Shown piece by piece: positions 15,741 through 23,520 of a stretch of DNA of 64,000 nt. Numbering within the stretch: position 1 is the first letter of the stretch; each line of letters starts with the position of its first letter. This DNA is from Photobacterium atrarenae. Its GTDB lineage: Bacteria; Pseudomonadota; Gammaproteobacteria; Enterobacterales; Vibrionaceae. The notes under the pieces were generated by a model. That model searched no databases. It had not been told where the DNA came from and saw only the letters and a program-made list of their open reading frames with translations. Position numbers and translations under genes: made by a program. Location: assembly GCF_024380015.1 (NCBI RefSeq), contig NZ_CP101508.1, positions 1,984,902 to 2,048,901 of the forward strand, given 5' to 3'.

Positions 15741-17552
15741 TCAGACGTAGTCTTTGTATTTATCCAGGTAACGGACCGGCTTGGAGAGTGCATCGCGGCG
15801 GAACGGGTCGCCCAGCTCCTGGGTACACATGATCTCAATCACCGTGGTTTTCCCTTCGTTCATCTGCATATCAATCGCTTTTTGCAGCGTCGGGCCGACA
15901 TCTTCCAGACGGTCAACCGTGATCCCTTCCGCGCCCATCGCCCGGGCAATTTCGGCAAAGCTCTGGTTATCCAGCTCACCGGCCACGAAGCGGCGGTTGT
16001 AGAAGTCGACCTGGTTCTTCTTCTCCGCGCCCCACTGGCGGTTGTGGAACACCACCGCAGTCACCGGAATGTTATGACGAACACAGGTCATGGTTTCCAT
16101 CAGGCTCATGCCCCAGGCACCGTCACCGGCATAGGAAATCGCCGGGCGATGCGGTGCCGCGGCCTTGGCGCCGATAATCGTCGGGAAGGCATAACCACAG
16201 TTACCGAAGCTCATCGCGGCAAAGAAACTGCGTGGTTTTTCAAACCGCAGGTAGCTGTTGGCAATCGAGTTGATGTTACCGATATCGGTCGAGACCATGA
16301 CATCGTCCGGCATCGCTTTTTCCAGCTCACGCAGTACCTGGCGCGGGTGCAGATATTCGCCGCCGGAAAAAGGTTTCTCCTGGGCATTTTTGTCGATCAT
16401 ATCGAGGCTGAACTGGTCACGTTCGTGGGTCCACTCATCCAGCTCTTTCTCCCAGATCTCTTTCTCAGCCTGAACCTTGGTAAAGCGATCATCTTTGGTC
16501 GCATCACACGCCAGCGTGCGGCCTGCCAGACGCTCGCTCAGGGCCACCGCTGCCGCCTTGGCGTCACCGCAGATCCCGACCGAGATTTTCTTCACCAGAC
16601 CCAGCATCTTATGGTCAGCATCAATTTGAATGATCTTGGCGTCTTTCGGCCAGTAATCCATCCCGTGCTGCGGCAACGTGCCGAATGGTCCCAGGCGGGA
16701 ACCCAGCGCAATCACCACATCGGCCTGGGAGATCAGTTTCATCGCCGCTTTCGAACCCTGGTAGCCCAGCGGACCGCACCACAGCGGGTGACTGGCCGGG
16801 AACGAGTCATTGTGCAGGTAGCTGTTGACCACCGGCGCGCCCAGACGCTCCGCCAGTGCCTTACACTCTTCGACCGCATCGCCCATCACCACGCCGCCAC
16901 CGGAAATAATGACCGGGAACTTCGCCTCGGCCAGCAGGTCGGCCGCATCATTCAGGCTCTGCTCGCCACCTGGGCCGCGATCCAGACGCGCCGGTTTTGG
17001 AATTTCACAGGTAATTTCGCCATAAAAGTAATCTCGGGGAATGTTCAGCTGGGTCGGCCCCATCTCGCTCATCGCGCGGTCAAAACAGCGACCCGTGTAT
17101 TCCGCCATCCGGCCCGGGTGAGTCACATGTCCCTGATACTTGGTGAACTCCTGGAACATCGGCAGCTGGTTACACTCCTGGAAGCCCCCCAAGCCCATGG
17201 TGTTGGTCCCGGTTTCCGGGGTCACAATCACCACCGGGCTGTGTGCCCAGTACGCCGCCGCAATTGCGGTGACACAGTTACTGATCCCCGGACCGTTTTG
17301 TCCAATCACCACCCCGTGGTTCCCGGATACCCGGGAATAGCCGTCCGCCATGTGCGCAGCACCCTGCTCATGGACCACCGGAATCAGGCGAATGCCGGCC
17401 GGAGCAAAAATATCCATCGCATCCATAAATGCAGAGCCCATGATGCCGAACATATCCGTCACGCCATTGGCCACCATGGTTTCAACAAACGCCTCTGACG
17501 GCGTCATCTTGGTCGGGCCGGTTACCACGCTACGTGCTTCTTGCTCACTCAT
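15741..17552 (-). CDS. xsc: Sulfoacetaldehyde acetyltransferase (Xsc)
   Basis: 603 residues, the expected length of Xsc, a thiamin-diphosphate enzyme that converts sulfoacetaldehyde plus phosphate into acetyl phosphate and sulfite in the cytosol. The N-terminal pyrimidine-binding half (SEAFVETMVANGVTDMFGIMGSAF) contains the FGIMGSAFMDAMD stretch typical of Xsc, and the ThDP motif is seen as GDGAWGMSLMETM through FHNRQWGAEKKNQ. AAGGAG precedes the ATG. It is the key enzyme that labels this locus as C2-sulfonate catabolism and is first in a unit with the UPF0324 and FRG genes. Confidence 0.95.
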   Translation of the reverse strand: MSEQEARSVVTGPTKMTPSEAFVETMVANGVTDMFGIMGSAFMDAMDIFAPAGIRLIPVVHEQGAAHMADGYSRVSGNHGVVIGQNGPGISNCVTAIAAAYWAHSPVVIVTPETGTNTMGLGGFQECNQLPMFQEFTKYQGHVTHPGRMAEYTGRCFDRAMSEMGPTQLNIPRDYFYGEITCEIPKPARLDRGPGGEQSLNDAADLLAEAKFPVIISGGGVVMGDAVEECKALAERLGAPVVNSYLHNDSFPASHPLWCGPLGYQGSKAAMKLISQADVVIALGSRLGPFGTLPQHGMDYWPKDAKIIQIDADHKMLGLVKKISVGICGDAKAAAVALSERLAGRTLACDATKDDRFTKVQAEKEIWEKELDEWTHERDQFSLDMIDKNAQEKPFSGGEYLHPRQVLRELEKAMPDDVMVSTDIGNINSIANSYLRFEKPRSFFAAMSFGNCGYAFPTIIGAKAAAPHRPAISYAGDGAWGMSLMETMTCVRHNIPVTAVVFHNRQWGAEKKNQVDFYNRRFVAGELDNQSFAEIARAMGAEGITVDRLEDVGPTLQKAIDMQMNEGKTTVIEIMCTQELGDPFRRDALSKPVRYLDKYKDYV

Positions 17553-17836
17553 ATCCTTTCTCCTTGATGATGGGACACTGAATCCTTAAAAAGTGGAACC
17601 AAACGTCTCGTTATTGAAATTACAGTTTTAAGCTAGACGGTGGTTTTTTAATCGTCAATAAAATTTAATTAATCGATATGAAATATTCCGAAAAACGATA
17701 CTCATGCAACATTTTTGAAGATTGTACGTTTTGATTTGCGGATCACTCGTTAACAATGACAGTCAGATTTTTGTCCGAATCGCGATCCGGATCCTGATCC
17801 GGCGCAGCAGCGAACGACAGTAAAAAGGAGCAGATC
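17553..17836. promoter_or_regulatory. Divergent xsc / cobS-like promoter region with candidate operator
   Basis: 284 bases between divergent genes, AT-rich in the centre. On the minus strand 17680-17697 reads CGTTTTTCGGAATATTTC, sharing TTYGGAATWWWT with sites upstream of tauX (13436-13456) and pta (22480-22499). The position, about 135 bases from xsc and 140 from the cobS-like gene, suits a regulator acting on both. Confidence 0.5.
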
Positions 17837-18817
17837 ATGATGGAAATGGCAGCGAACCAGCCAGATATTGAAGTGTCCGTGCGCGAGGTGTTCGGAATTG
17901 ACAGCGATCTTCGGGTCCCGGCCTTTTCGGTTCGCGACGATCATGTGCCGGAGATCGATCCCGCTTATCGTTTCAATCCGGAAGTGACCCTGGCGATCCT
18001 GGCTGGGTTTGCCCAGGATCGCCGGACCCTGATCCAGGGCATGCACGGCACCGGCAAATCCACCCATATCGAACAGGTTGCCGCCCGGCTGAACTGGCCC
18101 TGCGTGCGGGTCAACCTGGACGGCCATCTCAGTCGGCTGGATTTAGTCGGGAAAGATACAATTACGCTGCGCAACGGCCAGCAAGTGACCGAGTTCCAGG
18201 AAGGAATTATTCCCTGGTCACTGCAGCGTCCGGTCGCCCTGATCTTCGATGAATACGATGCCGGGCGTCCGGATGTGATGTTTGTGATCCAGCGGATCCT
18301 GGAGCGGGACGGCAAATTTACCCTGCTGGATCAGAACCGGGTGATCCAGCCCCACCCGGCCTTCCGCTTGTTTGCCACCGCCAATACCGTCGGGCTGGGC
18401 AACCTGTCCGGGTTGTATCACGGCACCCAGGTGCTCAATCATGCACAAATCGACCGCTGGAATATCGTCGCGACCCTGAACTACCTCCCGGCCGAAGAAG
18501 AATTGGCCATCGTGCTGGCCCGGGTGCCGGAAAAAAACAGCGACGCCGGCCGCGCGCTGCTGCGCAAAATGATTGCAGTCGCGGAGCTGACCCGGAACGG
18601 CTTTGCCGCCGGGGATATCTCAATCCTGATGTCGCCGCGCACCGTGATCACCTGGGCAGAAAACTGCACCATCTTCCGCAATCCGGCGCTGGCCTTTCGC
18701 TTCTCGTTTCTCAACAAATGCGATGAAGCCGAGCGGCCGCTGATCGCTGAATATTTCCAGCGCTGCTTTAATCAGGAGCTGGAAGAATCCTGGGCTCACC
18801 AAATGGAGCTGAGTTAA
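17837..18817 (+). CDS. CobS-like AAA+ ATPase in the tau locus
   Basis: 326 residues. Walker A GMHGTGKS at about 68-75 and Walker B LIFDEYD at about 135-141, with the CobS-characteristic middle part (VNLDGHLSRLDLVGKD, FATANTVGLGNLSGLYHGT) and arginine-finger region (AQIDRW). True CobS works with CobT and CobN to insert cobalt into hydrogenobyrinate diamide. No cobN or corrin gene is nearby, and the gene overlaps the CobT-like gene by one base. It is likelier a MoxR-type remodelling ATPase for a tau enzyme; that is inference. AAGGAG is 6 bases before the ATG. Confidence 0.85.
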   Translation: MMEMAANQPDIEVSVREVFGIDSDLRVPAFSVRDDHVPEIDPAYRFNPEVTLAILAGFAQDRRTLIQGMHGTGKSTHIEQVAARLNWPCVRVNLDGHLSRLDLVGKDTITLRNGQQVTEFQEGIIPWSLQRPVALIFDEYDAGRPDVMFVIQRILERDGKFTLLDQNRVIQPHPAFRLFATANTVGLGNLSGLYHGTQVLNHAQIDRWNIVATLNYLPAEEELAIVLARVPEKNSDAGRALLRKMIAVAELTRNGFAAGDISILMSPRTVITWAENCTIFRNPALAFRFSFLNKCDEAERPLIAEYFQRCFNQELEESWAHQMELS

Positions 18818-20553
18818 TGAAAGCGCACTCCCGCCAGCAGCAGAAAACGGTCGAGCTCTGTGCCGCCAGTGCAAGGGCCATCAGCCGACAACCAAACCTT
18901 CACTTTCGCGGTCGCCAGCTCTATCGGGGCAACACGCCACAGCCGAGTCCGGCGGTTCACGTGCGCGAGCATGACGCTGAGCGCCCGTATGCCGCCAGTC
19001 GCGGCCGGGCCGATGCGATAGCCCTGCGCCTGCGCCACTCCGATTCGCAGCTGCACCAGCAACAAGCGCCGACCGCCCCGATTGCCCGGCTGATTTTCGA
19101 TCTGCTGGAACAATGCCGGATTGAGTCACAGGCACCGGTCCATCTGCCGGGTGCTGGTGCCAACATCAACGCCAATTTCGAACACTGGGCCAGCCACTAT
19201 TTCCACACCGGGCTGGCGGAAAATCATATCGGCAACCTGATGCTGACCCTGATTTTAATCGTCCGCGCCCGGATCAACGCCGCGCCGGTGCCGGAATACG
19301 CCGAGACTGCCATTGAAGCGACCCGGGCTGCCATCGTGCCCGTGATTGGCCATGCACTGGCTGAACTCAAAGCCTGCCGTCACGATCAGGCCGCTTTTGC
19401 CCGGCCAGCCCGCCAACTGGCAGAAACCGTCTGCGCCATGATCGAAGCCGAGCTGGCCGACCAGCAAGAATCCGGGGACGCAGAGCAATCGGACAACGCC
19501 CTGGCCGCATTCCCGCTGTTATTGGAGATGGAAGAAGAAGGCTCTGAAACGGAGGCCATTGCCACGGCCAAAACCGGCCGCAGCGCGACTTTTAGCAAAC
19601 ATCATCAGCAATATCACATCTATACCACCGAGTTTGATCAGGAAGTCGCCGCCGCCTCCCTGATCCGGCCTGCACTTCTCACCGAGCTGAGAGCACAGCT
19701 GGATCAGCAAATCCACCAGCAGGGGATCAATGTCCGGGAGCTGGCACGCAAGCTGGCCGCAGCCCTGAACCCGCCACAACAACACAGCTGGCTGTTCGGC
19801 CAGGAAGAAGGCCGGATCGACGGCAGACGACTGAGCCAGCTCGTCAGCTCGCCGACTGAACGCCGCCTGTTTTACCAGGATCACCACCAGCCGACCCCGG
19901 ACGCGGTGGTCAGCCTCCTGATCGACTGCTCCGGCTCGATGCGCGAGCATATTGATCAAGTCGCGATCATCGTCGATGTGATGGTCAAAGCGCTGGGTAT
20001 GGCCGGGATCACCAGTGAAGTCCTGGGGTTCTCGACCGCAACCTGGAACGGTGGTCGGGCCCATCAGCAGTGGCTGAGCCGGGGGCGACCCGCACAGCCG
20101 GGCCGACTCAATGAAACCTGCCACCTGATGTTCAAACCGGCCGAGCAAGGCTGGCGCCAGAGCCGAAAATCAATCGCTGCGTTGCTCAAAGCTGACTTAT
20201 TCAAAGAAGGCGTTGATGGCGAAGCCGTCACCTGGGCTTGCCAGCGTCTGCGGCTGAGGGCGGAAGGTCAGCGTTATCTGCTGGTGATCTCGGACGGCTG
20301 TCCGATGGATACTGCCACCAACTTAACCAATGATCCCTTCTATCTGGATAATCATCTCAAAGCGGTGGTGGCGCAGGAAACCCATCGAGGTGGGATCACC
20401 ATTCTCGGACTCGGGGTCGGTTTGGATCTCAGCCCTTACTATCCGCGCAACCTGGCGATGGCAGGCGCCACCGCCGTGGATAACCGCCTGATGACCGAGA
20501 TCGTTGAGCTGTTCGCATCATCTCGTGGCAAAAACTCAGGGACCCGGCGCTAG
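18817..20553 (+). CDS. CobT-like VWA-domain protein, partner of the CobS-like ATPase
   Basis: 578 residues. The N-terminal half is helical with an acidic linker around residues 215-245; the C-terminal half is a CobT-type VWA domain with MIDAS motif DCSGSM (about 369-374), then GFSTATWNGG, PGRLNETCH, the DGEAVTWACQRL helix and VISDGCPMD. The order and spacing match cobaltochelatase CobT closely. The start ATG overlaps the stop of the CobS-like gene (TAATG), so the two are translationally coupled and surely form a complex. Without CobN, the client is unknown. Convergent with tauE, only 16 bases apart. Confidence 0.85.
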   Translation: MKAHSRQQQKTVELCAASARAISRQPNLHFRGRQLYRGNTPQPSPAVHVREHDAERPYAASRGRADAIALRLRHSDSQLHQQQAPTAPIARLIFDLLEQCRIESQAPVHLPGAGANINANFEHWASHYFHTGLAENHIGNLMLTLILIVRARINAAPVPEYAETAIEATRAAIVPVIGHALAELKACRHDQAAFARPARQLAETVCAMIEAELADQQESGDAEQSDNALAAFPLLLEMEEEGSETEAIATAKTGRSATFSKHHQQYHIYTTEFDQEVAAASLIRPALLTELRAQLDQQIHQQGINVRELARKLAAALNPPQQHSWLFGQEEGRIDGRRLSQLVSSPTERRLFYQDHHQPTPDAVVSLLIDCSGSMREHIDQVAIIVDVMVKALGMAGITSEVLGFSTATWNGGRAHQQWLSRGRPAQPGRLNETCHLMFKPAEQGWRQSRKSIAALLKADLFKEGVDGEAVTWACQRLRLRAEGQRYLLVISDGCPMDTATNLTNDPFYLDNHLKAVVAQETHRGGITILGLGVGLDLSPYYPRNLAMAGATAVDNRLMTEIVELFASSRGKNSGTRR

Positions 20554-20569
20554 CAGTAGCGGCACCAGG

Positions 20570-21328
20570 CTAAAACAGCGCCACCAGCGCATTTGCAATC
20601 AGGTACAGGCCAATCAGCATCAACAGCCCAAACACCATCCGCCGCATCGCTGCTGCACTGAGCGGCGGCGGAAAGCGCCTTGCCAGTATGGTGCTGATCA
20701 TCACCACCGGTACGGCAATCCCGGCCAGCAGCACAATATCCATGCTCAGTTGGCCCTGTACCCCAATCAACAAACTGCGGGTGGCAGACGTGAAGGCAAA
20801 ACTGATCAGCAACATATTGCGAATGGTTGTCAGCTCAAACGGCTGGCGGTAAAACTGATAGATCAGCGGCGGTCCGGCCATGCCGAACAGCCCGCCGGTC
20901 AGCCCGGAGCCAAACCCACTGACCACAAAACTCGGATGGCCGGAACGTACGGTTTTCTGCGCCGGTCGCAACAGGAAGTTAACCGCACTGTAGACAATCA
21001 TCCCGCCCAGCAAGCCCTGTAACAAGCTTGTGGCCGACTGGCTGAGCAGCTCCAGTAACCAGACGCCGGCCCCGATGCCGGGTAACACGCCCAGCACCAC
21101 GGCTGACACCGCGCACCAGTCCATCTGCTTCGCTGCGCCCGGCAGTGCCACCGCACAGTTCACCAAAGTGACTAAGCTCACCACCGCAGCAATCACCGCG
21201 ACCGTAGTCAGATCCAGGGCACTGGTGGCCCCCACCACAATGATCCCCAGGCCAAAGCCGGTCACGGTCTGAAAGTATGTGCCGACCATAATGATGGCGA
21301 GCAAAATCAATAAGGTTTCTGTGCTCAT
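20570..21328 (-). CDS. tauE: TauE/SafE-family (TSUP) sulfite exporter
   Basis: About 252 residues with seven or eight hydrophobic segments. The DUF81/TSUP pattern is visible in FQTVTGFGLGIIVVG near the N-terminus and its repeat GFGSGLTGGLFGMAGPPLIYQF in the second half. TauE exports the sulfite that Xsc releases. An in-frame start at 21385 lies inside pta; I prefer the ATG at 21328 because AGGAGAAGAG precedes it. It is the second gene after pta, 28 bases downstream. Confidence 0.88.
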   Translation of the reverse strand: MSTETLLILLAIIMVGTYFQTVTGFGLGIIVVGATSALDLTTVAVIAAVVSLVTLVNCAVALPGAAKQMDWCAVSAVVLGVLPGIGAGVWLLELLSQSATSLLQGLLGGMIVYSAVNFLLRPAQKTVRSGHPSFVVSGFGSGLTGGLFGMAGPPLIYQFYRQPFELTTIRNMLLISFAFTSATRSLLIGVQGQLSMDIVLLAGIAVPVVMISTILARRFPPPLSAAAMRRMVFGLLMLIGLYLIANALVALF

Positions 21329-21356
21329 CGCTTCTCTTCTCCTGAGCGTATCGGGT

Positions 21357-22433
21357 TCAACAGGGATCGCTTTGTGTCGCCGCAACGATAGACGGCGCTG
21401 CGGGTTTCTGGTGGGGTGCTTGCTGGTGGTGGAATGCTTGTTGCTGCGCCTGAACCGCCGTCACCGCAATCACGTGATAAATATCCTGCTCGCTGCAACC
21501 ACGGGAGAGATCATTCGCCGGTTTAGCCAGTCCCTGCAACAATGGGCCGATGGCAACAGCACGGCCGACACGCTCGGCGAGCTTATAACCGATATTGCCC
21601 GCCTCCAGGTTAGGAAAAATCAGCACATTGGATTGTCCTTTCACCTGCGAGTCCGGCAATTTACGCGCTGCGATATCCTGAACAATCGCCGCATCAAGCT
21701 GAACATCACCATCGATGGCCAGCTCAGGCCGGCGGGATTTCACCAGTGCGGAGGCCGCAACCACTTTATCGACCGCCGCATGACGGGCACTGCCACTGGT
21801 CGAGAACGACAGCATCGCCACCCGGGGCGTTTCCATCAGCAGCTGGCGGGCACTTTCGGCGGCCGAGAGCGCAATATCGGCCAGCTCCTCAGCGCTGGGC
21901 TCAACCACCAGCCCGCAATCGGAAAAGATTAGGCCGCCTTTCAGATCATGAAACGGTTCACACAACATCATCAGGAAGAAACTGGACACCAACCGGCAGT
22001 CCGGTGCCAGCCCGATCACCTGAATCGCACTGCGAACCACATTGGCGGTGGTCTGCACCGCCCCCGCCACCGAGCCGTCGGCGGCGCCATAGCGAACCAG
22101 CAGGTTGGCATAACAGAGCGGGTCCAGCACGGCTTGCTTTGCCTGCGTCCGGGTCATCCCTTTACCAGCCCGCAGCGCGAACAGCATATCGGTCAGCGCC
22201 GGCCGCAAGGGGGACGTCGCCGGGTCGATCAGGATGCAGGACGCAATACACGTGCCTTCCTCCTCGGCCCGGGCCTGGATCTGCGGCGTATTGCCGACCA
22301 GGATCACCTCGGCAATCCCGTCCTGCGCGGCCTTGGCGGCGGCACGAAGCACCCTGGTATCATCCCCTTCACTCAGTACGATCCGCACCGGACGCTGCTT
22401 TGCCTGTTCAATAATACGTTCAATAGCCTTCAT
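21357..22433 (-). CDS. pta: Phosphate acetyltransferase, short form (Pta)
   Basis: 358 residues, only the PTA_PTB catalytic domain, as is usual for Pta in sulfonate loci, in contrast to the roughly 700-residue housekeeping enzyme. Motifs: IVLSEGDDTRVLRAA at the N-terminus, GAVQTTANVVRSAIQVIG, FSTSGSARH, and NVLIFPNLEAGNIGYKL near the end. It converts the acetyl phosphate made by Xsc to acetyl-CoA. First gene of a pta-tauE unit, divergent from the IclR regulator. The last ten residues are a poorly conserved tail. Confidence 0.93.
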   Translation of the reverse strand: MKAIERIIEQAKQRPVRIVLSEGDDTRVLRAAAKAAQDGIAEVILVGNTPQIQARAEEEGTCIASCILIDPATSPLRPALTDMLFALRAGKGMTRTQAKQAVLDPLCYANLLVRYGAADGSVAGAVQTTANVVRSAIQVIGLAPDCRLVSSFFLMMLCEPFHDLKGGLIFSDCGLVVEPSAEELADIALSAAESARQLLMETPRVAMLSFSTSGSARHAAVDKVVAASALVKSRRPELAIDGDVQLDAAIVQDIAARKLPDSQVKGQSNVLIFPNLEAGNIGYKLAERVGRAVAIGPLLQGLAKPANDLSRGCSEQDIYHVIAVTAVQAQQQAFHHQQAPHQKPAAPSIVAATQSDPC

Positions 22434-22610
22434 TTCTGCCTGCCTTGTTTGGGTCCCACCACAACAAACAACAATTAATGAGACGATTTATTCCAAATAT
22501 TAACATACAATTTGAATATTAATTGTTCAGCCGATTATGGTCAACGAATATTCAAATAAACGGTATAATTGCTATTATGTATTGATGATACATAGGGAAA
22601 TCAAAGCGAT
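22434..22610. promoter_or_regulatory. Divergent pta / iclR regulatory region
   Basis: 177 AT-rich bases. The arms TTTGAATATT (22511-22520) and AATATTCAAA (22547-22556) form a perfect 10-bp inverted repeat with a 26-base spacer, a likely operator for the adjacent IclR protein. Nearer pta, 22480-22499 contains GAGACGATTTATTCCAAATA, which repeats the tau-locus motif found upstream of tauX and xsc. TATAAT at 22564 may be the iclR -10 element. Confidence 0.55.
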
Positions 22611-23420
22611 ATGACGAGTACAGTGAAAGAAACAACCGATCTTGCCCCCGTGCGTATCGAGGGAGACACGCCGACCCTTCGCCTGTTCTCACTGCTGGAA
22701 GTCATTGCAGAGAAGGACGAATTTTTCTCGCTGCAGAAACTGGTGGAAGAGACCGGGCTGCCGAAGCCGACTCTGCACCGGATGCTGCAACAACTCGAAA
22801 CCGCCGGGATTATCCAGCGTGACGGGGATGAACGGCACTACAGCACCGGTGTCCGGCTGCGGCGTCTGGCGGAAAAGCTGTTGCTGAACAGCACCACCCA
22901 CAGTGCCCGGCATGCCGTGCTGGCCCAGCTGAAAGAGGAAGTCGGCGAAAGCTGTAACCTCACCGCGCTCTCCGGCGGCGAAGTCATTTATGTCGACCGG
23001 GTCGAAACCGAGGCCCCGCTGCGGTTTTATCTCCACCCCGGCTCCCGGGTACCGGTCCACTGCTCCGCCTCCGGCAAACTGTTTCTGGCCAGTATGAGCA
23101 GCTCGCAGCGACGCCGACTGCTGAGTAATGTCGAGCTGACCCAGTACACGGAAAAAACCATCACCGATTTCGACGCGCTGGAAACTGAGCTTGATAATGT
23201 CAAACGCACCGGCTATGCCATCGATAACGAAGAATTCCTGCCGGGCCTGTTCTGTGTCGCCGTTCTGGTGCCGGTCCCATCCGGGCGCTCGAACCTGGGT
23301 ATTGCGATCCAGGCACCCATCATGCGATTAAAACCCGAGCAGGCGCTGCACTTTCTGCCGGCGCTACAGCGCGCCGCAGAAGCCCTGGCCAGAATTGAAG
23401 CGGAAAGCTGGCCGGAATAA
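22611..23420 (+). CDS. IclR-family transcriptional regulator of the tau locus
   Basis: 269 residues. An N-terminal winged helix-turn-helix (LFSLLEVIAEKDEFFSLQKLVEETGLPKPTLHRMLQQLE split about residues 25-65) is followed by the IclR effector domain (VIYVDRVETEAPLRFYLHPGSRVPVHCSASGKLFLA). Position divergent from pta, next to a perfect inverted repeat, makes it the obvious local regulator, probably responding to taurine or sulfoacetaldehyde. This differs from the GntR/MocR-type TauR found with many taurine clusters. The ribosome-binding site is weak; the start at the first ATG is chosen because it leaves a normal-length N-terminus. Confidence 0.88.
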   Translation: MTSTVKETTDLAPVRIEGDTPTLRLFSLLEVIAEKDEFFSLQKLVEETGLPKPTLHRMLQQLETAGIIQRDGDERHYSTGVRLRRLAEKLLLNSTTHSARHAVLAQLKEEVGESCNLTALSGGEVIYVDRVETEAPLRFYLHPGSRVPVHCSASGKLFLASMSSSQRRRLLSNVELTQYTEKTITDFDALETELDNVKRTGYAIDNEEFLPGLFCVAVLVPVPSGRSNLGIAIQAPIMRLKPEQALHFLPALQRAAEALARIEAESWPE

Positions 23421-23448
23421 TACGCCCGGCTCGCTTCAGCAGAAACAA

Positions 23449-23515
23449 GGCCACGTTCCGAAAGAACGTGGTCCAGGTTCGTGGTCCCATAGATGGGTCC
23501 ACAAATACCACTGTG
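23449..23515. terminator. Cluster of hairpins between convergent iclR and helicase genes
   Basis: CCACGTTC/GAACGTGG (23451-23471) forms a tight hairpin, followed by GTGGTCCCAT/ATGGGTCCAC (23481-23502, one mismatch) and a short CCACTGTGG. No T-tract follows, so a bidirectional terminator is suggested only by position. Confidence 0.45.
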
Positions 23516-23520
23516 GCAAC

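Noticed and set aside
15882-17498. 538-codon ORF antisense to xsc
   Set aside because: Xsc on the opposite strand has complete family motifs; the antisense frame is a product of high GC codon structure.
17837-20553. Straightforward annotation as cobaltochelatase subunits for B12 synthesis
   Set aside because: No cobN or corrin gene is nearby and the pair is surrounded by taurine catabolism genes, so I keep the family name without the function.
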